64,000 bases of DNA from positions 744,001-808,000 of the forward strand of contig PHDC01000001.1 of the NCBI GenBank assembly GCA_002842515.1, in the 5' to 3' direction. This stretch comes from Bacteroidetes bacterium HGW-Bacteroidetes-5. GTDB taxonomy: Bacteria; Bacteroidota; Bacteroidia; Bacteroidales; UBA932. This document shows positions 8,009 to 16,924 of this stretch, piece after piece. A program made the translations under genes and the position numbers. Numbering within the stretch: the stretch's first letter is position 1; each line of letters starts with the position of its first letter. The notes under the pieces were generated by a model. That model saw nothing but the letters and a program-made list of their open reading frames with translations. It had not been told where the DNA came from and did no database searches.

Positions 8009-9634
8009 CTATTTATCAATTGCAGCTTTGGAATAGTTTATTCCATATACATCGTATCTTTTAACCTGCTCCCTTAATCTTTTCAAAAACTCATTATAAT
8101 CTCTCTCACCTTTGGCAGACCAAACAACCTCCGAAAGGGCTGCTGCTCTGGGATAGACCATAAACTCAACGTGAGATGTAGTTTTCATATACTCTGTCCA
8201 GACATTGCCCTGAGCTCCCATAATAAAGCGGGCCTCTTCTTGTGTGAGAGTTTCCGGGACAGGCTCGTATGAATATATCTTTTCTAGTGGAGTAAACCCT
8301 CCTATAGCTAGTGGTTGGGTTTGAGGATCTGCCTGATAGTGATCAAAATAGCAGTGGCTTCCGGGAGTCATTACCACATAATGACTCTGCTTTGCGGCAG
8401 CAATTCCACCTTCTACCCCGCGCCAAGACATAACAGCTGCGTTAGGAGCAAGCCCGCCCTCAAGTATCTCATCCCATCCTATAAGCTTACGCCCTTTGGA
8501 ATTAAGGAATCTCTCGGCTCTTTGTATGAAGTAGCTTTGTAGTTCGTGCTCATCCTTTAGTCCCTCCTGCTTTATCCTCTCTTGACAAAGGGGGCACTCA
8601 ATCCATCTCTTTTTAGGGCACTCATCTCCACCAATATGAATATATTGTGAGGGGAATAGAGCCAGAACCTCTTCAAGCACATCTTCAATAAACTCAAAAG
8701 TGCTCTCCTTTCCTGCACACATTACATCGTCGAATACACCCCATCTTGTTGCAACTTTATATGGTCCGGATGTACAACCCAGATGAGGGTAGGAAGCCAG
8801 GGCTGCCAAAGCGTGGCCGGGCATCTCAATTTCCGGGACAACATTAACATATCTTTTAGCAGCATACTCTACAATCTCTTTGATATCTTCCTGGGTATAG
8901 AAACCGGAGTGAGGTATTCCATCATACTGATTTGAACTTCTTCCGCTGCCAATAAGTGTCTCATCTCGTTTTGACCCAACCTCTGTAAGCAGTGGGTATT
9001 TTTTAATCTCTATTCTCCAACCCTGATCTTCGGTAAGATGAAAGTGGAAAGTATTGAGTTTGTGCATAGACATATAGTCTATATACTTTAAAACAAACTC
9101 TTTTGGCATAAAATGACGGCACACATCCAGATGGAGGCCACGCCAGTCAAATCTTGGATAGTCAACGATTTGAGCCATCTGTAACTTAATCTTATTCAAC
9201 TTTTTTGCATCCGGGGGCATCATCTGAATCAGAGTCTGAACCCCGTAAAAGAGCCCATTAGGTGCAGAAGCTTCTATTGTTACCCCTCTGTTTGAAATCT
9301 CAATTCTATAACCCTCTTTTGGCATCTTTAGTGCTGAATCCAATTTTAAAAAAATTGAACCTTTTTTTGCCTCTTTAGAAAAAGAGCCTTTTAGAGGTTC
9401 AAAGGAGTAGAATTTTTTTAGATGATTGTTAAGTGCAGATGCAATATTTTGCGTGTGATTACTCTCAAAATTGTAAAAAATTCTTGTTTTTTGGTCAATT
9501 ACAAATTGACCTTGATCGATTTTTACAGATATCGGCTTTGGAATAATGTTAATTTCAATCTCCTTAGACGAGGTAAATCCAAATATAGAGATAGAGGCTA
9601 ATATTGTCAATGCCATAAATTTAATATAGTTCAT
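8009..9634 (-). CDS. GH20 beta-N-acetylhexosaminidase
   Basis: A 541-residue exported enzyme with a signal peptide in residues 1-23. An N-terminal GH20b domain (about 25-150) is followed by the catalytic TIM barrel starting at DYPRFDWRGLHLDVCRHF. The catalytic Asp-Glu pair is in HIGGDECPK, and the substrate-binding HFHLTEDQGWRIE is present. GH20 enzymes remove terminal N-acetylglucosamine or N-acetylgalactosamine from glycans, chitin fragments or peptidoglycan-derived sugars by substrate-assisted catalysis. The length is normal. A hexosamine-kinase-like gene lies at 10867, which fits amino-sugar salvage. Confidence 0.95.
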   Translation of the reverse strand: MNYIKFMALTILASISIFGFTSSKEIEINIIPKPISVKIDQGQFVIDQKTRIFYNFESNHTQNIASALNNHLKKFYSFEPLKGSFSKEAKKGSIFLKLDSALKMPKEGYRIEISNRGVTIEASAPNGLFYGVQTLIQMMPPDAKKLNKIKLQMAQIVDYPRFDWRGLHLDVCRHFMPKEFVLKYIDYMSMHKLNTFHFHLTEDQGWRIEIKKYPLLTEVGSKRDETLIGSGRSSNQYDGIPHSGFYTQEDIKEIVEYAAKRYVNVVPEIEMPGHALAALASYPHLGCTSGPYKVATRWGVFDDVMCAGKESTFEFIEDVLEEVLALFPSQYIHIGGDECPKKRWIECPLCQERIKQEGLKDEHELQSYFIQRAERFLNSKGRKLIGWDEILEGGLAPNAAVMSWRGVEGGIAAAKQSHYVVMTPGSHCYFDHYQADPQTQPLAIGGFTPLEKIYSYEPVPETLTQEEARFIMGAQGNVWTEYMKTTSHVEFMVYPRAAALSEVVWSAKGERDYNEFLKRLREQVKRYDVYGINYSKAAIDK

Positions 9635-9715
9635 AATTGTAAAAATTTAGCTGCCTGATGGTTTTCGGATGCATAAAAATTGGCCACAATTTAGTAAAAA
9701 AACAGAGAATGAACA

Positions 9716-9730
9716 ATGTGTATAACACAT
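9716..9730. promoter_or_regulatory. Perfect 15-bp inverted repeat, possible operator
   Basis: The sequence ATGTGT-ATA-ACACAT is a perfect 6-bp dyad with a 3-bp spacer. It lies in the 262-bp gap between the divergent hexosaminidase and DUF3575 genes. Its form fits the site of a dimeric regulator such as a Crp/Fnr-type protein, but no second copy was found in the window and it may be chance in AT-rich DNA. The rest of the gap holds the RNA element at 9842 and nothing else I can identify. Confidence 0.3.
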
Positions 9731-9841
9731 TACCATATGAACAGATAAAAAAGAGAAGTGTTCTATCCTGATTAATTTATTATTATATTTACATAGATTT
9801 TACAATGGCTCTTTAATGGTTTTCTTTAATAATTTGATATC

Positions 9842-9880
9842 GGTCAGAAAAGCCGAAAACTGACTTTTAAAAGAGTAGGC
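9842..9880 (+). ncRNA. Candidate cis-acting H-type pseudoknot RNA, copy A
   Basis: Stem P1 is GTCAG (9843-9847) with CTGAC (9860-9864), extended by a G-T pair at 9842/9865. Its 12-nt loop AAAAGCCGAAAA contains GCC (9852-9854 region), which can pair with GGC at 9878-9880, making an H-type pseudoknot. It lies 16 bases upstream of the DUF3575 gene start. A second copy at 63382 has the same loop and the same 3' tail (AAAAGAGTAGGCAA) but a different stem sequence that still pairs; four of five base pairs are changed on both sides. The position just before the start codon suggests control of translation or early transcription. I do not recognise it as a known riboswitch class. Confidence 0.6.
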
Positions 9881-9896
9881 AAAAATAAATTACATT

Positions 9897-10748
9897 ATGA
9901 AAAAGGTATTAATTTTATCTGCACTTATCTTTTTTGCATCAATTTCTGTAAATGCACAATCGTTAACAGAGAGAGAGTCTCCGAATTATTTTTCTAATCA
10001 CCTATCAGTTGTAAGTTCATCTGCAAACTCTTTGGCCGCTGGTGGCGCATATTACGAAGATAGTTACAAACCAAAGAAGAATCTTCTAAAGCTGAATTTG
10101 ACCGCTATCCCACTTAGGAACTACTCTGTTCAATTTGAAAGAGTGCTTGGTAAGAGAGTATCTATAGCTGTAGCCTATCGTAATATGCCTGAAGGCAATC
10201 TTCCGATGAAAGATTTCATTATTAAACAGATAGACAGTGAAGATCAAGAGGCAGTCGATGTCATTAACAGCTTCACTTTGAGCAACTACGCCATAACACC
10301 CGAAATCAGATTTTATATGGGCAAAAAGGGTTATGGAAGGGGTTTCTATATTGCTCCTTTTTTTAGAAATGCAAACTATGCAGGGGGTAATCTACTCTTT
10401 AATTATAACGACGAAAACGATGTTGAGCAAAGCATCACCCTCTCCGGAGACATTAAAGCAAATACAGTAGGTCTTTTACTTGGTGCTCAATGGTCTCTAA
10501 GCAAGTTTTTTGTGCTTGACTGGTGGATAATCGGCCCGCATTACGGCAAAAGCAATGGTGAACTTATAGGCAACTCGAGTAGGACTCTCACCCCGGACGA
10601 GCAAGAAGAGATTCGTCAGAACCTAGAAGATTTTGATATCCCGATGGTTAAAAAGACAGTTACGGTAAGTGCAAACGGAGCAAAGATGGTAGTGGACGGA
10701 CCTTGGACAGGAGTTAGAGCCGGAATATCACTTGGAATAAAGTTCTGA
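9897..10748 (+). CDS. DUF3575-type outer-membrane beta-barrel protein
   Basis: A 283-residue exported protein with a clear signal peptide (MKKVLILSALIFFASISVNA). It is followed by alternating beta-strand segments ending with an aromatic or hydrophobic residue, as in small outer-membrane barrels. The pattern LLKLNLTAIPLRNYSVQFER matches the DUF3575 family start, and the last strand ends in SLGIKF, a typical C-terminal barrel signal. The function of these proteins is not known. The gene is preceded by the pseudoknot-like RNA element at 9842 and is divergent from the hexosaminidase gene. Confidence 0.75.
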   Translation: MKKVLILSALIFFASISVNAQSLTERESPNYFSNHLSVVSSSANSLAAGGAYYEDSYKPKKNLLKLNLTAIPLRNYSVQFERVLGKRVSIAVAYRNMPEGNLPMKDFIIKQIDSEDQEAVDVINSFTLSNYAITPEIRFYMGKKGYGRGFYIAPFFRNANYAGGNLLFNYNDENDVEQSITLSGDIKANTVGLLLGAQWSLSKFFVLDWWIIGPHYGKSNGELIGNSSRTLTPDEQEEIRQNLEDFDIPMVKKTVTVSANGAKMVVDGPWTGVRAGISLGIKF

Positions 10749-10866
10749 TTTTTTGCAGTTCAATTTTTTATCGTTATTTTTATACTTTGGAAAACCGCTT
10801 GTTATTCTAATATGGTAACGGGGTTGTTCGATTATTGTTGTTTACTTAATTATCAAATGCCTCATT

Positions 10867-11991
10867 ATGAATATCATTCCTAAATCTGTAGCTGAAACTA
10901 TTGCGGTGGGATTACTTCCTTTTCCTGTAAAATCCATTGAAGAGCACGGAGATGGCCTTATAAACTACACCTTCAAGGTTATCACTAAAAATCCCGAACA
11001 TCCGAACTTTCTTCTTCAGATGATAAATAGAAGAGTTTTTAAAGATGTAGACGGACTCCAGCGTAATATTCGGCTAATAACCGACCATATCCGCAAGAAA
11101 CTGGAAGAGGAGGGTTATACAGATCTTGAGAGAAGAGTCCTCACTCCTGCAAGTATCCAATGCAACGGTGCCTGCAGCGAGTATTATTGGGACAGTAACG
11201 GAGATTACTGGAGAATGTATGTATTTATTGAGGATGCTCACTCTTACGACAGAATGCAAAATCCTAAAATGGCAGAGCTTGCGGGTAAAGCATTCGGAAA
11301 ATTCCATAAACAGCTCTTAGATTTTAAATCAAATGAATTTCGTGAAGTTCTTCCGAATTTTCATAACACCCCAATGCGAATAGATAGCCTTAAAAAGAGA
11401 GTTACAGAGGATCCTGTGGGAAGAGTTAAAGAGGTTTCGTGGGAAATTGACTTTCTTCTAAGTCGCAGCGAAGAGTATTCAAAGATTGAGGAGATGGGTA
11501 AGAAGGGGACTTTACCAAAAAGGGTAATACACCAAGACCCAAAATTCAACAATGTGCTTTTAGATACTAACGAAGATGTTCTATGTGTTATTGACCTGGA
11601 TACCGTTATGCACGGATATGTATGTTACGACATTGGAGATGCTATTCGCTCCGGAGCCAATACAGGGGCAGAAGATGATGAAAATCTGGATAATGTGAGT
11701 GTAGATTTGAATATCTTTAAAGGATTCCTTACAGGCTACCTCTCACAGACAAAAGATTTTCTCACTCCACAGGAGATTGACTCACTTGCTTTTGGGCCAA
11801 GATTGTTGGCCTACGAACAGGCAGTAAGGTTTCTGGATGACTATATTGACGGAGATAAATATTATAAATACAAAACCGGATATCCTCAGCACAACCTTGT
11901 TCGCGCAAGGGCACAAATAAAGCTCCTCCAAAGTATGGAAGAGCATTATCAGGAGATGGTTGCATTTGTTAAGAGCTTAACAGAAGCCTAA
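10867..11991 (+). CDS. APH-fold sugar kinase, N-acetylhexosamine kinase-like
   Basis: A 374-residue soluble kinase of the aminoglycoside phosphotransferase fold. Motifs seen are the N-terminal GLINYTFKV, the nucleotide-binding FLLQMINRRVFKDV, the catalytic loop VIHQDPKFNNVLLD (HxDxxxxN) and the metal-binding VIDLDTVMHGY. This pattern is that of the NahK-like branch (once named mucin desulfatase), which phosphorylates N-acetylglucosamine or N-acetylgalactosamine at C1. A GH20 hexosaminidase nearby supports an amino-sugar substrate. Homoserine kinase II and choline kinase share the fold and are the alternatives. A 118-base gap separates it from the upstream gene, so it probably has its own promoter. 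Confidence 0.82.
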   Translation: MNIIPKSVAETIAVGLLPFPVKSIEEHGDGLINYTFKVITKNPEHPNFLLQMINRRVFKDVDGLQRNIRLITDHIRKKLEEEGYTDLERRVLTPASIQCNGACSEYYWDSNGDYWRMYVFIEDAHSYDRMQNPKMAELAGKAFGKFHKQLLDFKSNEFREVLPNFHNTPMRIDSLKKRVTEDPVGRVKEVSWEIDFLLSRSEEYSKIEEMGKKGTLPKRVIHQDPKFNNVLLDTNEDVLCVIDLDTVMHGYVCYDIGDAIRSGANTGAEDDENLDNVSVDLNIFKGFLTGYLSQTKDFLTPQEIDSLAFGPRLLAYEQAVRFLDDYIDGDKYYKYKTGYPQHNLVRARAQIKLLQSMEEHYQEMVAFVKSLTEA

Positions 11992-12004
11992 CTAAACAGC
12001 AACA

Positions 12005-13471
12005 TTAAGGGACATAAACAACCTTCTGGTAGGTAGATTTCTCTCTTCCGTTGACTGCTATAACAACATAATTCTTTGTACTCTCCCCGCTGAATGTGGT
12101 ATTGCCGCCTTTATAGCGGATAACTGCATTCCAGTCATTTCCGGTGCCAATGCGCTGTAGCTCATAAACAACATACTCTGTTGCATTATCTACAAAATTC
12201 CAGGTAATTATCTTTTGTGAGAGAGACACCGAAGGTGCCTGTGGAATGGTGGTATTGTATGTGCCTATTTTTGGAACCAGACTAGGAGTTTGATATAGAT
12301 TCTGCTTGATGAAACTGTTCATCGGATCTTTAAGAATGTGCTCTGTCCGGAACCAGACATTTCCATTAATATTCGGTAAAGCACGACATAACGAAACCTG
12401 GTTAAGAAATTCTGTCACAGTAGGGAAACCTGACTCTCCCAGCCTGTAGGCAGCAAGCCCGGGAAATACCGGAACTCCGGCAGAACTCGAACTCCAAAAT
12501 CTGGCCAGTTTGTCAAAATCTGCAGTAGAGTGCCCAATCTGCCAGTAGATCTGAGGAGCCAGATAGTCAATCCATTTATTGTTCATCCAGGTTATTGGGT
12601 TAGCATATAGTGCAAGGGTGTTTGCATATTGGCCGGATGGTGAAATACCAAATACAGCCTTAGCCTTTGCTCCCTTAATTGCCTCGTTGACGGCCTTAAC
12701 CATCATATCAATATTATTTTCCCGCCACTCGTTAAGGGTTTTACCTGCACCGTAAAGTGCATAAGCAGCACTATCGTTCCAGGTATCTGCAGATGATTTA
12801 AGGCCGTCGGGATAGAAGTAGTCATCAAAGTGGATTCCATCTACATTGTAATTATTGACAATCTCCTTAACCGCATCCTGTAAAAAAACCCTCACCTCCG
12901 GCAATCCGGCATTCCAGTAGCGCACCCCTTTATATTCACTGTACCTGTTTGGGTACAAAACAGCCGGGTGTGAAGGCACATTGACCGTTGTTACTGCACC
13001 GACTCTCAAAGGATTGATCCAGGCGTGCAGCTCCATACCCCTTGAGTGGGCAGCCTCAATTGCCACCGCGAGTGGGTCAAACCCGGGATTTTGCCCCTGT
13101 GTGCCTGTAATATAGGAAGACCAAGGAAAAATAGAAGAGGAGTAAAATGCCTCGCAGGATGTCATTGCCTGAAAGTAGATAACATTAATATTGAGACTCT
13201 TAAGGTTATTTATTATTGATATAAGCAGATTTCTTTGATTATCTGCACCGGTAGTTGTGCCCGGCCAGTCCAGTTTCCAGGCTGTTGTAAGCCACGCAGC
13301 CCTTAGCTCGTGCTTAATTATTAAATTATCTGTAGATGTGTTGAACTGCTTGGGTTTTTCTGTAGAAGGGGGTGGAGTTATTGGTGGATTATCCGGCTCC
13401 AGATTCTCTTTGGAGCAGGAATAAATAATAAGTGACATAGTACAAAAAATCAATATTTTTTTGATTCCCAT
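12005..13471 (-). CDS. GH10-like (GHL10/DUF187) glycoside hydrolase lipoprotein
   Basis: The start at 13471 is preferred over the upstream ATG at 13504 because it gives a proper lipoprotein signal (MGIKKILIFCTMSLIIYSCS, lipid-modified Cys at the end). A proline-rich linker follows, then the GHL10 TIM barrel (HELRAAWLTTAWKLDWPG, NVIYFQAM, MELHAWINPLR, VDGIHFDDYFYPDG). The C-terminal 90 residues look like a fibronectin type III domain (PQAPSVSLSQKIITWNFVDNATEYVVYELQR). Members are thought to act on cell-wall or exopolysaccharide glycans; the true substrate is unknown. It is convergent with the sugar kinase gene, only 13 bases away. Confidence 0.9.
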   Translation of the reverse strand: MGIKKILIFCTMSLIIYSCSKENLEPDNPPITPPPSTEKPKQFNTSTDNLIIKHELRAAWLTTAWKLDWPGTTTGADNQRNLLISIINNLKSLNINVIYFQAMTSCEAFYSSSIFPWSSYITGTQGQNPGFDPLAVAIEAAHSRGMELHAWINPLRVGAVTTVNVPSHPAVLYPNRYSEYKGVRYWNAGLPEVRVFLQDAVKEIVNNYNVDGIHFDDYFYPDGLKSSADTWNDSAAYALYGAGKTLNEWRENNIDMMVKAVNEAIKGAKAKAVFGISPSGQYANTLALYANPITWMNNKWIDYLAPQIYWQIGHSTADFDKLARFWSSSSAGVPVFPGLAAYRLGESGFPTVTEFLNQVSLCRALPNINGNVWFRTEHILKDPMNSFIKQNLYQTPSLVPKIGTYNTTIPQAPSVSLSQKIITWNFVDNATEYVVYELQRIGTGNDWNAVIRYKGGNTTFSGESTKNYVVIAVNGREKSTYQKVVYVP

Positions 13472-13611
13472 CTTGTATAGCCCATATAATGAAGCAGTTC
13501 TCATAAGTTATGATTTGTAGTTTAAGTAGACAAATATAGTAATTTGAATTATATTATAATTTATTATTCCAAAGTTGTAAATTCGGCATTTATTAATGAG
13601 AGTATAACAAG

Positions 13612-14466
13612 ATGATTCAGATTGAAAACCTGGAATTTACATATTCCAACAGCAATAAAAAAGCTATCAACAATATGGATTTCAGGATTAAAAAAGGGGA
13701 GATCTTTGGATTTCTCGGCCCGAGCGGAGCAGGGAAAACCACTACTCAAAGGTTGATCATAGGGCTGCTACGCAACTATAAAGGGAGTATAAAAGTTTTT
13801 GGAAAGGAGCGTAAAAGCTGGGGAAAAGAGTTCTATGAAAATATCGGAGTAGCATTTGATTTTCCAAACCTATACCTTAAACTATCTGCAGAGGAGAATT
13901 TAAAACTTATTGGAGCCTACTATAAGAGTGGGAGAAGAGACCCCGCCCCTCTTTTGGAGAGGGTTGGGCTTTTAGCCGAAAAAGATATCAGGACCGAGAA
14001 TTTTTCAAAGGGTATGAAGATGCGGCTCAACTTTATCCGGTCTATAATGCACAACCCGGAACTTATGTTTTTTGATGAGCCCACATCCGGGCTGGATCCG
14101 GTAAACGCTCACATTATTAAAGAGATTATCCTTGAACAAAAATCTGCAGGAAAAACAATTTTTCTTACAACTCACAATATGACTGTTGCCGAACAGTTAT
14201 GTGACAGAGTCGCTTTTATTGTTGATGGAAAAATAGTTGTAACCGGCTCTCCAAAAGATTTGATGCTGGAGCACGGCAAAAAAATCTTAAAAATTGAGTA
14301 CCTCAAAGAGGAGAAGATCATTTCAGAAGAGTTTGAGATGAACTCTATGGGCCGAAACGAAAATTTTCTTGAGCTTCTACGCAACTATGAAATTAAGACA
14401 ATCCACAGTTGTGAAGCAACACTTGAGGAGATCTTTATTAAACTTACCGGAAAGAATCTGCTATGA
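13612..14466 (+). CDS. ABC transporter ATP-binding protein
   Basis: A 284-residue ATPase with Walker A (GPSGAGKTTTQ), Q-loop region, signature (NFSKGMKMRL, a variant of LSGGQ as in CcmA/NatA-type exporters), Walker B (LMFFDEPTSGLDP) and the switch histidine (TTHNM). A C-terminal extension of about 70 residues follows, as is common in drug or lipid exporters. It overlaps the permease gene by 4 bases (ATGA), so the three genes from here to 15864 form one operon. The transported compound is not known. Confidence 0.95.
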   Translation: MIQIENLEFTYSNSNKKAINNMDFRIKKGEIFGFLGPSGAGKTTTQRLIIGLLRNYKGSIKVFGKERKSWGKEFYENIGVAFDFPNLYLKLSAEENLKLIGAYYKSGRRDPAPLLERVGLLAEKDIRTENFSKGMKMRLNFIRSIMHNPELMFFDEPTSGLDPVNAHIIKEIILEQKSAGKTIFLTTHNMTVAEQLCDRVAFIVDGKIVVTGSPKDLMLEHGKKILKIEYLKEEKIISEEFEMNSMGRNENFLELLRNYEIKTIHSCEATLEEIFIKLTGKNLL

Positions 14467-15155
14467 GACTTTTAAATGCAATAATCTCAGATATAAGGTT
14501 TCAGTCTAAACAGGGCTTTTACCTGGTCTATGTCATAATAACCGTAATGTATCTGATTATTCTCTCTCTCTTGCCAGAGAGTTTTTTAAGGATAGCTCTC
14601 CCTCTGGTCGTATTTTCTGACCCCTCTGTACTGGGACTATTTTTTATTGGAGGAATTATAATGCTGGAAAAGGGGCAGGGTGTTATTCAGGTACTGGTTG
14701 TCTCTCCCTTAACAACAGTAGAGTATATTATAGCAAAGGTAATATCTCTCTCTGTAGTTGCAGTCGTAGCTGCCTCAGCTATAACCATACTAAGTTCTTC
14801 AGAAACAATAAACTGGTTTTTGTTTCTAACCTCTGTGGTGTTAACCTCGGGGATATTTACACTATGCGGAGTTGTCATAAATGCGGGATGCAATAATGTA
14901 AATCAATATATTTTAAAAACTATACCATATATGCTCCTGCTGGTATTACCCTGCTTTTCTATTTTAGGGGCTCCTCTTCTCTACCCTTTAACCCTGGTCC
15001 CAAGTGTAGCAGCACTACGGCTTATGCTTGGGGCTTTTACGCAGATAACCTGGTATGAATCTGCCGGCCTTACTCTATATCTGCTTTTGGCAAACTATCT
15101 GTTATTCAGATATGCGGTTAGAATTTTTGAAAACAAAATAGTCTTTCAAGATTAA
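14463..15155 (+). CDS. ABC transporter permease subunit 1
   Basis: A 230-residue protein with six hydrophobic helices and a short cytoplasmic N-terminus (MRLLNAIISDIRFQSKQGFY). The arrangement resembles the permeases of fluoroquinolone/NatB-type exporters. The start overlaps the end of the ATPase gene by 4 bases, and the next permease follows after 4 bases. With two different permeases and one ATPase, the transporter is probably a heterodimer in the membrane driven by two copies of the ATPase. Confidence 0.88.
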   Translation: MRLLNAIISDIRFQSKQGFYLVYVIITVMYLIILSLLPESFLRIALPLVVFSDPSVLGLFFIGGIIMLEKGQGVIQVLVVSPLTTVEYIIAKVISLSVVAVVAASAITILSSSETINWFLFLTSVVLTSGIFTLCGVVINAGCNNVNQYILKTIPYMLLLVLPCFSILGAPLLYPLTLVPSVAALRLMLGAFTQITWYESAGLTLYLLLANYLLFRYAVRIFENKIVFQD

Positions 15156-15159
15156 AATA

Positions 15160-15864
15160 ATGTTTTTTTTTACACACTACAGGAATGATTCCAGACAGGT
15201 CTTTCGGGATCCTGTAATGAGAATTTTAATATTTGCACCGCTGCTGATGATTGGCCTGTTTAAAATCATCTTTATTTTTCTGCCTCCGATTCTAATTTCA
15301 AAGCTGTCGTTTGACATAACCCAATATTACCAGTATATACTCTCCGGTATTGTTGTGATGATTTCTGGAATGATGGGAATTGTAACAGGATTTCTTATGA
15401 TAGACGAAAGAGATGGAAATATTTCGGAACTGATATCAGTAACCCCGCTTGGGCAGAGCGGCTATCTTATAAACAGATTATCATTCGCTGCCTTTCCCGC
15501 ATTTATCTACTCAATTGCAGCTCCTCTTATACTGGATTTAGGCACAGTTCCAATATTGAATATATTTATTATTTCTATACTCACCTCAATATATTCGGCT
15601 ATTATTGGACTTTTAATTTACTCAGGTGCAGATAATAAAGTAAAGGCGCTTACCTATGCGAAAGGGCTAAATTCCTTTGCTCTTTTTGCATTTTCAGATC
15701 TTTTTCTTCTCCGTTGGCTTACAGTCATCTCCTGGGCATTTCCTCCATACTGGATAACTATGGTAGTTAAAAACCCTCAATCTGTTTTCATCATTCTCAT
15801 TGCCTCTGTTGTACACCTTCTTTGGTTTTTGTTTCTGATATTTAGGTATTTAAAATCAAGATAA
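15160..15864 (+). CDS. ABC transporter permease subunit 2
   Basis: A 234-residue protein with six predicted membrane helices. Its N-terminal pattern (HYRNDSRQVFRDPVMRILIFAPLL) is typical of ABC-2-type permeases: a cytoplasmic amphipathic segment before the first helix. It follows the first permease by 4 bases and is the last gene of the exporter operon. The two permeases are similar in size and topology but differ in sequence, which supports a heterodimer. Confidence 0.88.
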   Translation: MFFFTHYRNDSRQVFRDPVMRILIFAPLLMIGLFKIIFIFLPPILISKLSFDITQYYQYILSGIVVMISGMMGIVTGFLMIDERDGNISELISVTPLGQSGYLINRLSFAAFPAFIYSIAAPLILDLGTVPILNIFIISILTSIYSAIIGLLIYSGADNKVKALTYAKGLNSFALFAFSDLFLLRWLTVISWAFPPYWITMVVKNPQSVFIILIASVVHLLWFLFLIFRYLKSR

Positions 15865-15893
15865 CACTTCCCCGCCAAAGAGTTAAAATAGTG

Positions 15894-16391
15894 TCAGAAT
15901 ACTTTAATAGCAATCGCGGCGCAAGCACGGGCGTCACAGAGTGCATTATGGTGGTTTTCAAGTATAAAACCACAATGGGCAGAAACTGTGTGCAGCTGGT
16001 GGTTTGGTAAAGTTTTGCCGAAAGATCTTCGGGAAGCAGATAGTGTACAGTAAAAATCATAGTCCGGATAGTCCATCTGATAGGTTCGAAAAGCCGCTTT
16101 AAGACAGCTTTCGTCAAACTGTTTGTTATGGGCTATCAACGGTAACCCCGCTATTAAAGCTTCTACCTCTTGCCAAACATAAGAAAAGACTCTTGCGTTA
16201 TCTGTATCGTCACTGGTAAGTCCGTGAATACAGCTGTTATGATAGTTGTAATAGTTAGGTTCGGGTTGAATAAGACTATAATACTCGTCGGTTATTACAC
16301 CGTTTCTAACAACTACAATACCAACACTGCACACGCTGCTAAGGTTTTCGTTGGCCGTCTCAAAATCTATTGCTGCAAAACTTTCAATCAT
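15894..16391 (-). CDS. DEDDh-type 3'-5' exonuclease domain protein
   Basis: A 165-residue protein made only of the DnaQ-like exonuclease domain. ExoI motif is AAIDFETAN (Asp and Glu), ExoII is LIAHNKQFDESCLKA, and ExoIII is HHNALCDARACA (the HxxxxD of the DEDDh class). These enzymes remove nucleotides from 3' ends of DNA or RNA with two metal ions. Similar short proteins are used in repair or as proofreading-like subunits, sometimes fused to other domains; here it stands alone. It is convergent with the ABC operon, with 29 bases between. Confidence 0.9.
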   Translation of the reverse strand: MIESFAAIDFETANENLSSVCSVGIVVVRNGVITDEYYSLIQPEPNYYNYHNSCIHGLTSDDTDNARVFSYVWQEVEALIAGLPLIAHNKQFDESCLKAAFRTYQMDYPDYDFYCTLSASRRSFGKTLPNHQLHTVSAHCGFILENHHNALCDARACAAIAIKVF

Positions 16392-16518
16392 TATGGGCTT
16401 TTAAACAGATAATTAATTTATTGGCCAAAATTAACAAAAAAGAGGAGAAAATTTATTAGATTTACTCCCGAAATCCTTTATCGGCTCCATAACCTATCGC
16501 TCCAATAAAACTTAAAAT

Positions 16519-16923
16519 ATGAATAAAAATACTGACCCATCCGGAGTTGTAAGATACACTCTGGGAGTACTGCTCACTTTTGGAGCACTAAACGCATTTG
16601 GTGGAGGCTATTACGGTATGAGCGGAGCAGAGGGGGTCCCCATAGAGTGGCTTGAAGGTACACCATTTAAAAACTATTTTATTCCCAGTCTCATTTTGTT
16701 TTCAGTTGTGGGCGGCTCTTTTTTAACAGCTTCAATTGCCTGCTTTGCAAACCACAAACTCTCCCGTACTTTATCATTTGCCTCTGTGGCTATAGTTTTC
16801 GGATGGCTGACAGTTCAGGTAATTTTAATCGGCTATGTTTCCTGGATGCAGCCTGTTACAGCAATTGCAGGCGTTCTTATGTTTATTTTGACCTGGGTTA
16901 TGCCTGGCAAACAGTCGAAATAA
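16519..16923 (+). CDS. Small four-helix membrane protein, unknown
   Basis: A 134-residue protein with about four hydrophobic segments (near residues 10-25, 50-75, 85-110 and 112-128) and no known domain that I recognise. The loop after the first helix is glycine-rich (GGGYYGMSGAEGVP). It is separated by 1 base from the metallo-beta-lactamase-fold gene and probably forms an operon with it and with the following 160-residue protein. No function can be given. Confidence 0.75.
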   Translation: MNKNTDPSGVVRYTLGVLLTFGALNAFGGGYYGMSGAEGVPIEWLEGTPFKNYFIPSLILFSVVGGSFLTASIACFANHKLSRTLSFASVAIVFGWLTVQVILIGYVSWMQPVTAIAGVLMFILTWVMPGKQSK

Positions 16924-16924
16924 A

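Noticed and set aside
9635-9700. On the minus strand before the hexosaminidase gene, CCGAAAAC and AGGCA resemble parts of the pseudoknot-like element.
   Set aside because: The stem would have only about three base pairs and the loop and tail do not match the two good copies, so it is not counted as a third copy.
16080-16100. GGTTCGAA as the T-loop of a tRNA.
   Set aside because: It lies inside the exonuclease coding region and no cloverleaf can be drawn around it.
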